Source: GH45 sp046704385 (GTDB lineage: Bacteria > Bacteroidota > Bacteroidia > Bacteroidales > SZUA-534). From it: a stretch of 64,000 nucleotides of DNA. Positions 1 to 9,418 of this stretch are shown here, piece by piece. The position numbers and the translations under genes were made by a program. The DNA is taken from positions 186,001 through 250,000 of the forward strand of contig JBJKSB010000041.1 of the NCBI GenBank assembly GCA_046704385.1, read 5' to 3'. The notes under the pieces are model-generated. The model did not search any database, had not been told where the DNA came from, and worked only from the letters and a program-made list of their open reading frames with translations. Each line of letters opens with the position of its first letter. Position 1 is the first letter of the stretch.

Positions 1-2
1 CC

Positions 3-290
3 TCAGATAAAAATTGGGGTTATATTGCCTCTTTTGGTGATCAAAGCCTGAACAACGATAACATGGGGATGGTCATCTTTTATAAAAACAGGCAACGGAT
101 CAAAATTACAAACGACACCTTAAGTCATGTAATTGTCTTAAAACCGGAGGGGAAAAGTCTTAGTTATTTTTATGCAGCTACCTGGGAACAGGATCCTGAT
201 CATATTGCCGATAGTAATCAGTTTTTAAACTATGTGAATACAACGTTAATGCGATTGAACAACCCGGTTAGTATTGATGTTGATCTTTAA
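3..290 (+). CDS. DUF4861-like protein, C-terminal fragment (partial)
   Basis: The reading frame is open from the window edge, so this is the tail of a longer gene whose start lies to the left. The visible 95 residues include WGYIASFGDQSLNNDNMG followed by a beta-rich end, which resembles the C-terminus of DUF4861 proteins, a secreted family often encoded in Bacteroidota pectin loci. It ends 25 bases before the GH105 gene, in the same direction, so it probably belongs to the same operon. The biochemical role of the family is not settled, and the family call rests on a short stretch. Confidence 0.55.
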   Translation, partial: SDKNWGYIASFGDQSLNNDNMGMVIFYKNRQRIKITNDTLSHVIVLKPEGKSLSYFYAATWEQDPDHIADSNQFLNYVNTTLMRLNNPVSIDVDL

Positions 291-315
291 ACGTTATTTA
301 AATTAAAATAATGAC

Positions 316-1530
316 ATGAAGTATTTTTTAGGAATAGCCATAACATTTATACTTTTTGCGGCTTGTAATAGTGAAGTAAATAAATCTGATAAACAAGAAG
401 GAACATTTAATTCAGGCATTGATTATGCACAGTGGATGGGAAACACGGTCATTAATAAATACCCTGATTTATGGAGTATTGAAGAGAGGAACCAAGCTAA
501 GTGGGATTATACTTATGGCTTAATAAGTATGGCAATGCTTCAGCTTTATAACGAAACACAAAACATGGAATATTATAACTATGCCAAAAGGTATGCCGAT
601 AGTCTGATCGATGATAAAGGCATAATTAAAGGATACAAGAAATCAGATTACAATCTCGATAAATTGAATTCGGGTAAAATTCTATTTACACTGTACAAAC
701 AAACTCAGGATACCAGGTATAAAACCGCGATGGACTCGTTAAGAAATCAACTGACAACCCAGCCGCGCACTGAAATTGGAGGCTTTTGGCATAAAAAACG
801 TTATCCGCACCAGATGTGGCTCGATGGAGTGTATATGGCAGCCCCTTTTTATGCAGAGTACGCCAGGGAGTTTAATCAGCCGGAATGTTTTAATGAAATT
901 GCCGATTGGATCATTAATGTTGAGTCCGTTACGCGTGATAGTGCTACCGGACTTTTATATCATGGTTGGGATGAATCCAGGGAGCAAGCCTGGGCTAATA
1001 AAGAAACAGGTTGTTCGCCAAATTTCTGGGGACGCGGGATGGGTTGGTATGCCATGGCGTTGGTCGATGTGCTTGATTATTTTCCCTCAGATAATCCAAA
1101 ATACGATACCCTAAAACAAATAATTCAGCGTACGGCCCGGGCAATAGTGAAATTTCAGGAGGAAAAATCAGGGTGTTGGTACCAGGTCCTCGACAAAGGA
1201 GACCAGGAAGGCAATTACCTTGAAGGATCAGCAACTGCAATGTTTTCGTATTTTCTTTTAAAGGGAATCAATAAAGGATATCTCGACAAAAAATTTTATC
1301 AGCCAAATGCCCTTAAAGCTTACCAGGGAATGGTGGATAACCTGATAAAAACCGATAAAGATTCAATGTTAGTTATTTCACCGGTATGTGCTGTTGCCGG
1401 ATTAGGCGGTAATCCGTACCGCGATGGAAGTTACCAGTATTATATAACTACTGAAAAACGTGATAATGATCCCAAAGCAGTAGGACCTTTTATTTTAGCA
1501 GGAATCGAATATAGAAAATTAACTAAATAA
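316..1530 (+). CDS. GH105-type unsaturated rhamnogalacturonyl/galacturonyl hydrolase (lipoprotein)
   Basis: Removes the 4,5-unsaturated uronic acid left on the non-reducing end of oligosaccharides after pectate or rhamnogalacturonan lyase cleavage. The 404 residues begin with a lipoprotein signal ending in FAAC (Cys17), so the enzyme is probably membrane anchored. GH88/GH105 signatures follow: MWLDGVYMAAPFYAEY (Asp170 matches the catalytic Asp of the YteR/YesR family), FWGRGMGWYAMALVDVLDYF and GNYLEGSATAMFSY. Length fits the family. It lies 14 bases ahead of the pectate lyase gene, whose products it would process. Linkage preference (rhamnogalacturonan I or homogalacturonan) cannot be read from sequence. 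Confidence 0.88.
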   Translation: MKYFLGIAITFILFAACNSEVNKSDKQEGTFNSGIDYAQWMGNTVINKYPDLWSIEERNQAKWDYTYGLISMAMLQLYNETQNMEYYNYAKRYADSLIDDKGIIKGYKKSDYNLDKLNSGKILFTLYKQTQDTRYKTAMDSLRNQLTTQPRTEIGGFWHKKRYPHQMWLDGVYMAAPFYAEYAREFNQPECFNEIADWIINVESVTRDSATGLLYHGWDESREQAWANKETGCSPNFWGRGMGWYAMALVDVLDYFPSDNPKYDTLKQIIQRTARAIVKFQEEKSGCWYQVLDKGDQEGNYLEGSATAMFSYFLLKGINKGYLDKKFYQPNALKAYQGMVDNLIKTDKDSMLVISPVCAVAGLGGNPYRDGSYQYYITTEKRDNDPKAVGPFILAGIEYRKLTK

Positions 1531-1544
1531 TATTTTAAACCAAC

Positions 1545-4058
1545 ATGAATTTAAAGAACGCAATTTTAGCAATTACTCTTATAACTTTATTTTTCTCAAC
1601 ACGGGCCCAAGTAATTTTTGAGGCAGAGGATGCCTTTTTTTCTTCAGGGAAAGTTGACACAAAACATGTTGGGTTTACCGGTGATGGCTTTGTAGATACT
1701 GAGAACAACTCTGGTGAATACGTTGAATGGAGCATACATAGTTTTAAACAGGTAACCGACACACTGGGATTCAGGTATTCATTAGGAAAAGATGAACACC
1801 GAACCATGCAGGTGTGGGTCAATGGAAATTTGACGGATACTATTGATTTCGACAATACCGTTTTGTTTACCACTTATGAATATAAGTATACCGTTGCTAC
1901 ACTGGAGGTTGGTGATAACACAGTAAAATTACTAGCCATTAATCCCAATGGGGCTCCAAATCTCGATCACATGACAGCTAAGACAGATACAAACCTGTAT
2001 CTGCATATAAATTCTATTGTTAATGGTTCTGGCAGTGTTAGTCAAAATCCGCCAGGCGATTCTGTAAAATACGGCACACGTATCAAAATAACAGCGACTC
2101 CGAATTCTGGTTATAGCTTCCTCAATTGGACTGGCGACAGGTCAGGAACGAACAATACCCTGGCATTAACTCTTGACAATAATTACGCAGTTACTGCCAA
2201 TTTTAGTAACAATTTACCTGCATTTCCGGGAGCTGAGGGCTTTGGAGCCCTGACAACAGGAGGCAGAGGTGGTGAAGTTATTGAGGTGACAAATTTAAAT
2301 GATTCAGGAACGGGCAGCTTGCGCGATGCCATCCAAAAATCAGGTGCTCGCACCATTGTTTTTCGGGTTTCGGGTACCATCTATCTGAAATCAAGTTTGT
2401 CAATCAGTAATGGAAATTTAACCATTGCAGGGCAAACTGCACCTGGTGATGGTATTTGTTTGGCAGGCTACACGGTTAAAGTAAAGGCCGACAATGTAAT
2501 TATTCGTTTTATCAGATCAAGACTGGGCGATGTAAATCTTGTGCAGGATGATGCCATGAATGGCACCAACCACAAAAATATTATCATTGACCATTGCAGC
2601 CTAAGCTGGTCGGTTGATGAAACGGGTTCATTTTACGACAACGAAAACTTTACCATGCAGTACTGTTTATTAAGCGAATCACTTTACAATTCGGTTCATG
2701 ATAAGGGGCCTCACGGATATGGTGGTATCTGGGGAGGAAAAGGAGCATCGTTCCATCACAATTTGTTGGCCGATCATACCAGCCGCAACCCGCGTTTTTG
2801 CGGATCGCGCTATTCAAATCTGCCCGACAGGGAGCTAATTGATTTCAGGAATAATGCCATTTTTAACTGGGGATTTAACAGTATTTATGGGGCCGAAGGA
2901 GGCAGCTATAATCTGGTGAATAATTATTATAAATCGGGTCCGGCCACCAAATCAAGTATAAGAGACCGTATCATAAATCCCAATGCTGATGATGGTACAA
3001 ACAGCCAGCCTGCAGGCGTGTGGGGAAGGTTTTATTTGAATGGAAACTATGTAGAAGGATTTGCTGATGTTTCAACGAACAACTGGTTAGGTGCCGATTA
3101 TTCAGGAACCTCGGAAAGTACTATTAAATCAGATACCGAGTTTAAAGTGGCTGATATTACGACACAAGATGCCCAGGTGGCTTTCGAGCATATTCTGGCG
3201 CAGACAGGTGATATATTGCCTAAAAGAGATGTGGTGGATTCCCGGATTATTAATGAAACGGTTTCCGGAAATCCGGTCTATGGAGACACTTATGGCAATG
3301 GTATTATTGACTCACAGAAAAGCGTGGGCGGATGGCCGGAATTAAATTCAACAACCCCCCCGACAGATACCGATCACGACGGTATGCCTGATGCCTGGGA
3401 GCAGGCTAATGGTCTGGACATTAACAATCCTGATGACCGCAATGACGATGCAGATAATGATGGCTACACAAACCTGGAGGAGTATTTAAATAGTTTGGTT
3501 GATGATTATACTTATATCATCAGACCGATAAATTTCAGGGTTGAATCAAGCTCTGAAACTCAGATAAACCTTGCCTGGGATGATGTGGTGGATAACGAAA
3601 CCGGCTTTTTATTGGAAAGGAAACGGCGCTCTGGTGAATTTGTTGAAATTGCGCAGCTTCAGGCAAATACATCAGGGTATACCGATAAAATTACGGAGCC
3701 CGCACTTTATACATACCGGTTAAGGGCCGTAAATAAAACCGACACTTCTTTTTATACCGATTCTGTTGTTGTTGACCTTTCTACGGGAATCAATACAAAA
3801 AAAACGGGAATAAATAATTTCAGGGTTTACCCTATTCCATTTCAAAACACGTTAGAGGTTGCATTTGAAAAGAATACAAACGAAAAAGTTCAGCTAAATT
3901 TGGTTGATATGATGGGAAAAATAATCTGGCAGCGATATTCATATACACAGAATAAATTTATTATTGACACCAAAAACATAAATGATGGTATTTACCTGCT
4001 TCAGGTATCTACACCGACAGATTATTTTATTAATAAGATTGTTAAATCGGCAAACTAA
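1545..4058 (+). CDS. Modular PL1-family pectate lyase with CBM, FN3 and T9SS sorting tail
   Basis: Cleaves de-esterified homogalacturonan by beta-elimination. Order of parts: signal peptide (about 1-21, ending RAQ); a CBM6/35-like beta-sandwich starting VIFEAEDAFF (22-145); an InlB-type bacterial repeat (about 150-223); the PL1 parallel beta-helix starting FPGAEGFGALTTGGRGG (about 225-600) with SLRDAI, LSWSVDE and HTSRNPRF; a Ca-binding thrombospondin-3-like stretch DTDHDGMPDAWE...DDADNDG; an FN3 domain (about 660-745); and a type A T9SS sorting domain (about 755-837). The protein should therefore cross the outer membrane by T9SS and be attached to the surface or released. It is transcribed with GH105 upstream and CE12/GH43 downstream. 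Confidence 0.9.
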   Translation: MNLKNAILAITLITLFFSTRAQVIFEAEDAFFSSGKVDTKHVGFTGDGFVDTENNSGEYVEWSIHSFKQVTDTLGFRYSLGKDEHRTMQVWVNGNLTDTIDFDNTVLFTTYEYKYTVATLEVGDNTVKLLAINPNGAPNLDHMTAKTDTNLYLHINSIVNGSGSVSQNPPGDSVKYGTRIKITATPNSGYSFLNWTGDRSGTNNTLALTLDNNYAVTANFSNNLPAFPGAEGFGALTTGGRGGEVIEVTNLNDSGTGSLRDAIQKSGARTIVFRVSGTIYLKSSLSISNGNLTIAGQTAPGDGICLAGYTVKVKADNVIIRFIRSRLGDVNLVQDDAMNGTNHKNIIIDHCSLSWSVDETGSFYDNENFTMQYCLLSESLYNSVHDKGPHGYGGIWGGKGASFHHNLLADHTSRNPRFCGSRYSNLPDRELIDFRNNAIFNWGFNSIYGAEGGSYNLVNNYYKSGPATKSSIRDRIINPNADDGTNSQPAGVWGRFYLNGNYVEGFADVSTNNWLGADYSGTSESTIKSDTEFKVADITTQDAQVAFEHILAQTGDILPKRDVVDSRIINETVSGNPVYGDTYGNGIIDSQKSVGGWPELNSTTPPTDTDHDGMPDAWEQANGLDINNPDDRNDDADNDGYTNLEEYLNSLVDDYTYIIRPINFRVESSSETQINLAWDDVVDNETGFLLERKRRSGEFVEIAQLQANTSGYTDKITEPALYTYRLRAVNKTDTSFYTDSVVVDLSTGINTKKTGINNFRVYPIPFQNTLEVAFEKNTNEKVQLNLVDMMGKIIWQRYSYTQNKFIIDTKNINDGIYLLQVSTPTDYFINKIVKSAN

Positions 4059-4096
4059 CTTTATGTCATGCTTGAACGCCCTGTTATACTAAACAT

Positions 4097-4129
4097 AATC
4101 GGGGTGCGACTTTGAGTCGCGTCCCGATT
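4097..4129. repeat. Two-tier palindromic hairpin downstream of the pectate lyase gene
   Basis: Outer arms AATCGGG/CCCGATT enclose a GT/GT internal loop, inner arms GCGACT/AGTCGC and a TTG loop, 33 bases in all. It starts 39 bases after the lyase stop codon and has no T-run, so a rho-independent terminator is doubtful. A REP-type element, or a stabiliser of the upstream mRNA end, is more likely. Confidence 0.6.
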
Positions 4130-4251
4130 AGATGTAGAATATTGCGATAGAAAAAGCTTAACCTGACACTAACCGTTTGTTCTTAAATACCAGAATTATA
4201 AAAAGCAATCTTTCAAACGCGGAACAAGAAATTATAAATTGAAAACAGATT

Positions 4252-4992
4252 ATGAAAAAACATCGTAAAATACTGCTTTTTGGTCTTTTAATTGCCTTAA
4301 TTGCCTGTAAGAAACATACCCCGGTACTTTATATGATTGGTGATTCAACCATGGCCAACAAAGAAAAACTTTATTTGCCCGAACGGGGATGGGGGCAGCT
4401 TTTCCCGCAATTATTTATCGATAGTTTTGTGATTGAAAATCATGCTAAAAATGGACGGAGTACACGCTCGTTTATTTATGAAGGGCGATGGGATTCAGTG
4501 TATGCAAAATTGCAGCCTGGCGATTTTGTCATCATACAGTTCGGCCATAATGATGAGAGCGAACAAAAGACAGAGCGCTATGCCACGAAAAAGGAATACG
4601 AGTACAATTTGCGAAAGTTTGTCCGGGAAACGCGGGCCAAAAAAGCAAATCCGATTTTGGCAACTCCAATCGTACGCAGGCGTTTCGACGAAAATGGTCA
4701 ATTTTACGATACGCATGGCGATTATCCGGATATTGTTCGTAAAATAGCTGCAGATTCAAATGTACCTTTGTTGGAGATGCATTTAAAAAGCATGGAGATG
4801 GTTAAGAATGCAGGGCCGGAAAAATCGAAAGAAATTTATTTACATATTCCTCCAAATGTGAACGATTCATTACCTGATGGTAAAATTGATAATACACATT
4901 TCTCAGAATTCGGGGCGTTGGAAATGGCAAAAATTGCCCGTGACGAAATCAGGGAAAAAGTTCCTAATCTGGCAATCTATCTTAAAAAATGA
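4252..4992 (+). CDS. CE12-type rhamnogalacturonan acetylesterase (SGNH hydrolase, lipoprotein)
   Basis: Removes acetyl groups from rhamnogalacturonan or acetylated pectin so that lyases and hydrolases can act. The 246 residues start with a lipoprotein signal ending LIAC (Cys19). SGNH blocks are complete: MIGDSTMA (nucleophile Ser), NHAKNGRSTRSF, FGHND and the C-terminal DNTHFSEFGA with the catalytic Asp/His. ERGWGQLF after block I is typical of the CE12/RhgT group. Its stop overlaps the start of the GH43 gene by four bases (ATGA), indicating translational coupling. Confidence 0.87.
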   Translation: MKKHRKILLFGLLIALIACKKHTPVLYMIGDSTMANKEKLYLPERGWGQLFPQLFIDSFVIENHAKNGRSTRSFIYEGRWDSVYAKLQPGDFVIIQFGHNDESEQKTERYATKKEYEYNLRKFVRETRAKKANPILATPIVRRRFDENGQFYDTHGDYPDIVRKIAADSNVPLLEMHLKSMEMVKNAGPEKSKEIYLHIPPNVNDSLPDGKIDNTHFSEFGALEMAKIARDEIREKVPNLAIYLKK

Positions 4993-6596
4993 GGAAAATT
5001 AAGTATTCAGTAGTTTTAATTTTAGTTATTTATCTTTTAAGTAGCTGTACTCCAAAAGAGTCAAAGCAATATATAAAAATCAGCTATACCAATCCGGTGC
5101 TGCATGCCGATTATTCTGATCCTGATGTTATACAATCCGGCGATAAATATTACATGACCGCTTCAAGTTTTAATTGTGTGCCGGGATTACCTTTACTGGA
5201 ATCGGAAAACCTGGTGGATTGGAAACTCATAAACTATGCATTACCGGAACTTTATCCTGATTCGGTCTTTTCAAAGCCGCAACATGGTAATGGAGTTTGG
5301 GCACCATCCATGCGGTTTCATAACAACAAATATTATATATTTTATGGCGATCCGGATTATGGAATTTACATGCTTTCCGCCGATTCCATTAATGGAAAAT
5401 GGAGTAAACCCTGGCTGGTAAAGGCTGGCAACGGCTGGATTGACCCCTGTCCTTTGTGGGATGACGATGGCCGGGCATGGCTGGTACATGCCTGGGCAGG
5501 GAGTCGAGCCGGGATAAAAAGCACATTAATGCTTCATCAAATGAGTCCTGATGGCAAAGCTTTATTGGATAATGGAATTATTATTTTTGATGGACACGAT
5601 GGTAACGCAACGGTGGAAGGCCCTAAACTATACAAACACAATGGCTATTATTATGTTTTTGCTCCCGCCGGGGGTGTGACTTTTGGATGGCAACTAGTAC
5701 TACGGTCAAAAGATATTACGGGGCCATACGAGGTTCGGCAGGTACTTCATCAAGGCTCCTCACAAATTAATGGCCCACATCAGGGAGCCTGGGTTACCGG
5801 ACCTGATGGAAGTTCGTGGTTTATCCATTTTCAGGATAAAGGAGCATTTGGCAGGATTGTACATCTGCAACCCATGCTGTGGAATGAAGATTGGCCTGCT
5901 ATGGGCATTGATATTGATAAAGATGGAATTGGAGAGCCGGTTTTTTCAGGTGAAATTAATGCACTTAAAGACCGACCGGAGTATAATCCCGATCAATTTT
6001 CAGATGAATTTAATACTTCTGTTCTTAATCTGAACTGGCAATGGCATGCCAATCCAACGGCAAGGTATGGTGCCCCAACTGGACATTTAGGATATTTGCG
6101 TTTGAATGCTTCTCCGTTCAATGAAATTAGAAACTTGTGGGAAGCTCCTAATTTATTATTGCAGAAATTTCCTGCCGAAAACTTTTCGGCTACGACAAAA
6201 TTAAATATTCATCTAAAGGAAGAAGGAGACAAAAGCGGCTTGTTAATCATGGGTTACGACTATGCCTGGATTGGCATACAGCGAAAAAACAATCAGAACC
6301 AACTGGTTTATGTTAATTGCCATGATGCTTACAAAAAAGGAACGGAACAAACCCTGTTTACACTTCCTTATGCTTTGGATTCGGTGTTTTTAAAAGTGCA
6401 GGTTGCACCCGATGCCACCTGTAAGTTTTCGTACAGTGCAGACAATAAGAGTTTTACCGCTTTTGACAAATCATTTACAGCATTGCCCGGAAAATGGATC
6501 GGGGCAAAAGTGGGTTTGTTCTGCATCGGTTCATCTACCACCAACGATGCCGGGTATGTAAATATTGACTGGTTTAGGATGCCTGTGGGAGAATAA
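4989..6596 (+). CDS. GH43-family glycoside hydrolase (lipoprotein)
   Basis: Predicted exo-acting arabinofuranosidase or xylosidase trimming pectin side chains. Lipoprotein signal ends LSSC (Cys20). An N-terminal five-bladed GH43 propeller begins YTNPVLHADYSDPDVI, where the Asp of DYSDPD is the expected general base; GNATVEGPKLYK holds the expected general-acid Glu. From about residue 335 there is a concanavalin-like beta-sandwich (FSDEFNTSVLNLNWQWHANP), the accessory domain common in GH43 subfamilies 10-12. It overlaps the CE12 gene by four bases. Substrate is inferred only from the pectin context. Confidence 0.87.
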   Translation: MRKIKYSVVLILVIYLLSSCTPKESKQYIKISYTNPVLHADYSDPDVIQSGDKYYMTASSFNCVPGLPLLESENLVDWKLINYALPELYPDSVFSKPQHGNGVWAPSMRFHNNKYYIFYGDPDYGIYMLSADSINGKWSKPWLVKAGNGWIDPCPLWDDDGRAWLVHAWAGSRAGIKSTLMLHQMSPDGKALLDNGIIIFDGHDGNATVEGPKLYKHNGYYYVFAPAGGVTFGWQLVLRSKDITGPYEVRQVLHQGSSQINGPHQGAWVTGPDGSSWFIHFQDKGAFGRIVHLQPMLWNEDWPAMGIDIDKDGIGEPVFSGEINALKDRPEYNPDQFSDEFNTSVLNLNWQWHANPTARYGAPTGHLGYLRLNASPFNEIRNLWEAPNLLLQKFPAENFSATTKLNIHLKEEGDKSGLLIMGYDYAWIGIQRKNNQNQLVYVNCHDAYKKGTEQTLFTLPYALDSVFLKVQVAPDATCKFSYSADNKSFTAFDKSFTALPGKWIGAKVGLFCIGSSTTNDAGYVNIDWFRMPVGE

Positions 6597-6650
6597 TTTT
6601 TAACATAAATAAATGATCAAGAATTGATAAAGACTCTGAAATTAAGCTTT

Positions 6651-6806
6651 TTTCCCTCACTGAGGGAAACGAAGTTCGTGAACGCCATAAAAAATAATTA
6701 TATGTGTGAACAAAATCCCGACAACCTGTCCCGAACTTGTTTCGGGAGGGAAAAAGGTGAAAAAGAAATATATTAATTTGTACCCTTCTCCCGCCTATTG
6801 GCGGGA
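6651..6806. repeat. Cluster of three short perfect hairpins
   Basis: The 404-base gap between the GH43 and CE8 genes contains three perfect inverted repeats: 6651-6669 (TTTCCCTCA/TGAGGGAAA, 1-base centre), 6729-6747 (TCCCGAA/TTCGGGA, 5-base loop) and 6789-6806 (TCCCGCC/GGCGGGA, 4-base loop). None is followed by a clean T-run. They look like degenerate REP-type palindromes. No coding signal is visible in this gap. Confidence 0.6.
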
Positions 6807-7000
6807 TTACCCTAACCTGGGGAGAACGAAGACGTTGAAGCCAGTATTAAATAAAGTAAATTCAATTGATTTTTTACTAGGTTGACAGTCTGCCATGAAC
6901 TTGATTTTAGGGGACGTTACTATGGAGGATGAATATCCCTAAATTCACATATTTGAAATGACAAGAATAATGTAATTGAAAAACATTAAAATAAAGAATA

Positions 7001-9418
7001 ATGAAGAATATATTTTTAATATTAATCGCCGGAAGCCTTGGTTTATTTGCTAATGCCCAGGACACGGCTTCTGTAGTTTGGTCGCTGAATGTTAACACTG
7101 CTGATTCCTATATTTCAAGTGGTGCGGTGAATGCTACGAATCAAACTTCAAGCGATTCATACGTAATTCGCGATTATGGAGGCATGGAAACCAGCCAACG
7201 GGTATATTCATCAGGAAGCGGATTGGGATATTGGCCCAACGAAACCAGAGAAAATCTTGACAGGTATTGTGAATTCAATATATCCCCTCGGACAGGAGTT
7301 GATTTACAGCTAACAGGAATAAGCATGAGGCTTGGTAACAGTGGGGGCTCCAATGAAGTGCGGGCCAGCATTTATTATTCAACCGATAATTTTGAAACCG
7401 CAACCCGCCTTGACTCTGATATAGTTTTGCCTAGCAAGGCATTAATTCCACTTGATTACGATGTAAGAGATTCAAATATTCTGGTCAGTCTTGATAAGTC
7501 GATAACAATAAGGGTTTATCCATGGCTGGTAGGAGGGGTGGCCAGCGGTAAATATTTTAATATTGCCGATGTCAAACTTGCTGGTTTGACCACTGGTGAA
7601 GTGGTTCCTGAACTTGCGCAAGTGGAAGCAACCTGTATAACGAAAATTTCAACGCAAACAGCCTTGTTTCAAGGGAGACTAATTAACACGGGCGGTGTAA
7701 CCCTCGATTCACTGGGTATTGCTTATGGCACAAATGAAACACCAGACACTTCTCAAAATATTATTCTGGTTAATCCGGTTGCAGGCGATTTTGAAGTTCC
7801 CTTGGCTGATTTAATTCCCGGCCAAATGTATTATGTTCGGGTTTTTGCGATTAATGATGCAGGAGTTGCATATAGCAACGAGCTGAGTTTTACCGCCTTA
7901 TTACACCTTTCGATTCCCGGGGTAAATACCGTTGATATTTCCGATTTGAGGCCAACCGGTGCCGTGGCTCATGGCGATGTTTTTTTTGATGGCGGGCTCG
8001 AAGTAACCATGACAGGATTTTGTTACAGTCAGCAGGTTTCACCCACCATTTCAGATAGCACGGTTAATGCCGGGGAAGGATTGGGAAGTTTCAGTGCGTA
8101 TCTGACTAATTTAAAGAGCAAAAAGACGTATTATGTGAGAGCATTCGCTAAAAATTCTGAAGGGGTTGGTTATGGCGATGAACTAGAATTTATCACTCCG
8201 GATTATCAACCGGAACTTAATTATACGGTAGATTTAAACGGATCGGCTGATTTTAAAACCCTACAGGAGGCTTTTGACGCAGTTCCATTGAATTATCTGG
8301 GGAATATTAATATTTATGTGAAAAAAGGAATTTACCATGAGAAAGCCTTACTGGAAAAAGGGAAGATAAATGTCCACCTGATGGGAGATGACCGCGACAG
8401 CACCATAATTACCTGGGACGACTATTCTGGCAAGGTGGTTGACGGAGTTACCCTGGGGACATCAACTTCGTATACCGTGGCTGTTGATGCCGATGATTTT
8501 ATAGCTCAAAATATTACTTTTCAGAACACCTATAATGGTTCGCAGGCCGTAGCGTTAAGGGTGAAAGGCGATCGTATGATTTTCCAGCAATGCAAATTGC
8601 TTGGCTTCCAGGACACCTATTATACCTGGGGCACAGGACGTGTTTATATGCAGGATTGTTATATTGAAGGCACCGTCGATTTTATATTTGGCAGCTCTGT
8701 TGCTGTATTCAAAAACTGTGAAATTAAAAGTTTACGCAATTCCACAATAACAGCAGCATCGACTCTTGAAAATTACAGTTTTGGATACATATTTATGAAT
8801 TGTAAACTAACCGCCGATAATATAACAGGAGCTTCGTTAGGACGTCCCTGGAAACCTTATGCCCAAACTGTTTTTATGAACACGGAAGAAGGCAGTCATA
8901 TTTCTGCTCAGGGCTGGTTGGAATGGAGCGGAACCACCAATCATCTCACAGCCTGTTATGCCGAATATAATTGTTCTGATGAAGGGTATAAACCAGACAG
9001 CCGGGTTGCCTGGTCGCATCAGCTTACTGATGAAGAAGCGGCGGTATACACTATCGAAAATATCTTTTCGAAAAACAGTGCAGATCCGGATTATTATTAT
9101 GACTGGATTCCGGTTTTTGATCCGGTTGTGGTTTCCATTTCTTCGCCGGAAGGCTCATCAGGTAATAATGTATTGCCTGTTTACCCTAATCCGTGTAACG
9201 GTGATGCTGTAATAGCCTATGAATTATCGGAATCTTCGACAGTATGTTTTACCATTTATTCCAGCGAGGGTCGTTTAATAAAGGAAGTACCGATGAAAAA
9301 GCAAAACCCCGGGAAATATGAATTAAAGCTAAATACAGCGGATTTACCTTCAGGAATATACCTTGTAAAAGCAGTTATAAATGATAGCATTTCCAGCCAG
9401 TTATTAGTCAAACCATAA
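7001..9418 (+). CDS. Modular CE8 pectin methylesterase with T9SS sorting tail
   Basis: Hydrolyses the methyl esters of homogalacturonan, preparing it for the pectate lyase. The 805 residues comprise a signal peptide (1-19, ending ANAQ), a beta-sandwich domain (about 20-200), two FN3-like repeats (about 205-300 and 305-400, each ending YYVRxFAxNxxG), the CE8 beta-helix (about 407-700) and a type A T9SS tail (about 725-805). Catalytic signatures are intact: QAVALR, QDTYY (Asp538), DFIFG (Asp560) and LGRPW (Arg615). Very likely exported by T9SS like the lyase. Its stop codon abuts the next ATG, so the two CE8-type genes are co-transcribed. Confidence 0.92.
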   Translation: MKNIFLILIAGSLGLFANAQDTASVVWSLNVNTADSYISSGAVNATNQTSSDSYVIRDYGGMETSQRVYSSGSGLGYWPNETRENLDRYCEFNISPRTGVDLQLTGISMRLGNSGGSNEVRASIYYSTDNFETATRLDSDIVLPSKALIPLDYDVRDSNILVSLDKSITIRVYPWLVGGVASGKYFNIADVKLAGLTTGEVVPELAQVEATCITKISTQTALFQGRLINTGGVTLDSLGIAYGTNETPDTSQNIILVNPVAGDFEVPLADLIPGQMYYVRVFAINDAGVAYSNELSFTALLHLSIPGVNTVDISDLRPTGAVAHGDVFFDGGLEVTMTGFCYSQQVSPTISDSTVNAGEGLGSFSAYLTNLKSKKTYYVRAFAKNSEGVGYGDELEFITPDYQPELNYTVDLNGSADFKTLQEAFDAVPLNYLGNINIYVKKGIYHEKALLEKGKINVHLMGDDRDSTIITWDDYSGKVVDGVTLGTSTSYTVAVDADDFIAQNITFQNTYNGSQAVALRVKGDRMIFQQCKLLGFQDTYYTWGTGRVYMQDCYIEGTVDFIFGSSVAVFKNCEIKSLRNSTITAASTLENYSFGYIFMNCKLTADNITGASLGRPWKPYAQTVFMNTEEGSHISAQGWLEWSGTTNHLTACYAEYNCSDEGYKPDSRVAWSHQLTDEEAAVYTIENIFSKNSADPDYYYDWIPVFDPVVVSISSPEGSSGNNVLPVYPNPCNGDAVIAYELSESSTVCFTIYSSEGRLIKEVPMKKQNPGKYELKLNTADLPSGIYLVKAVINDSISSQLLVKP

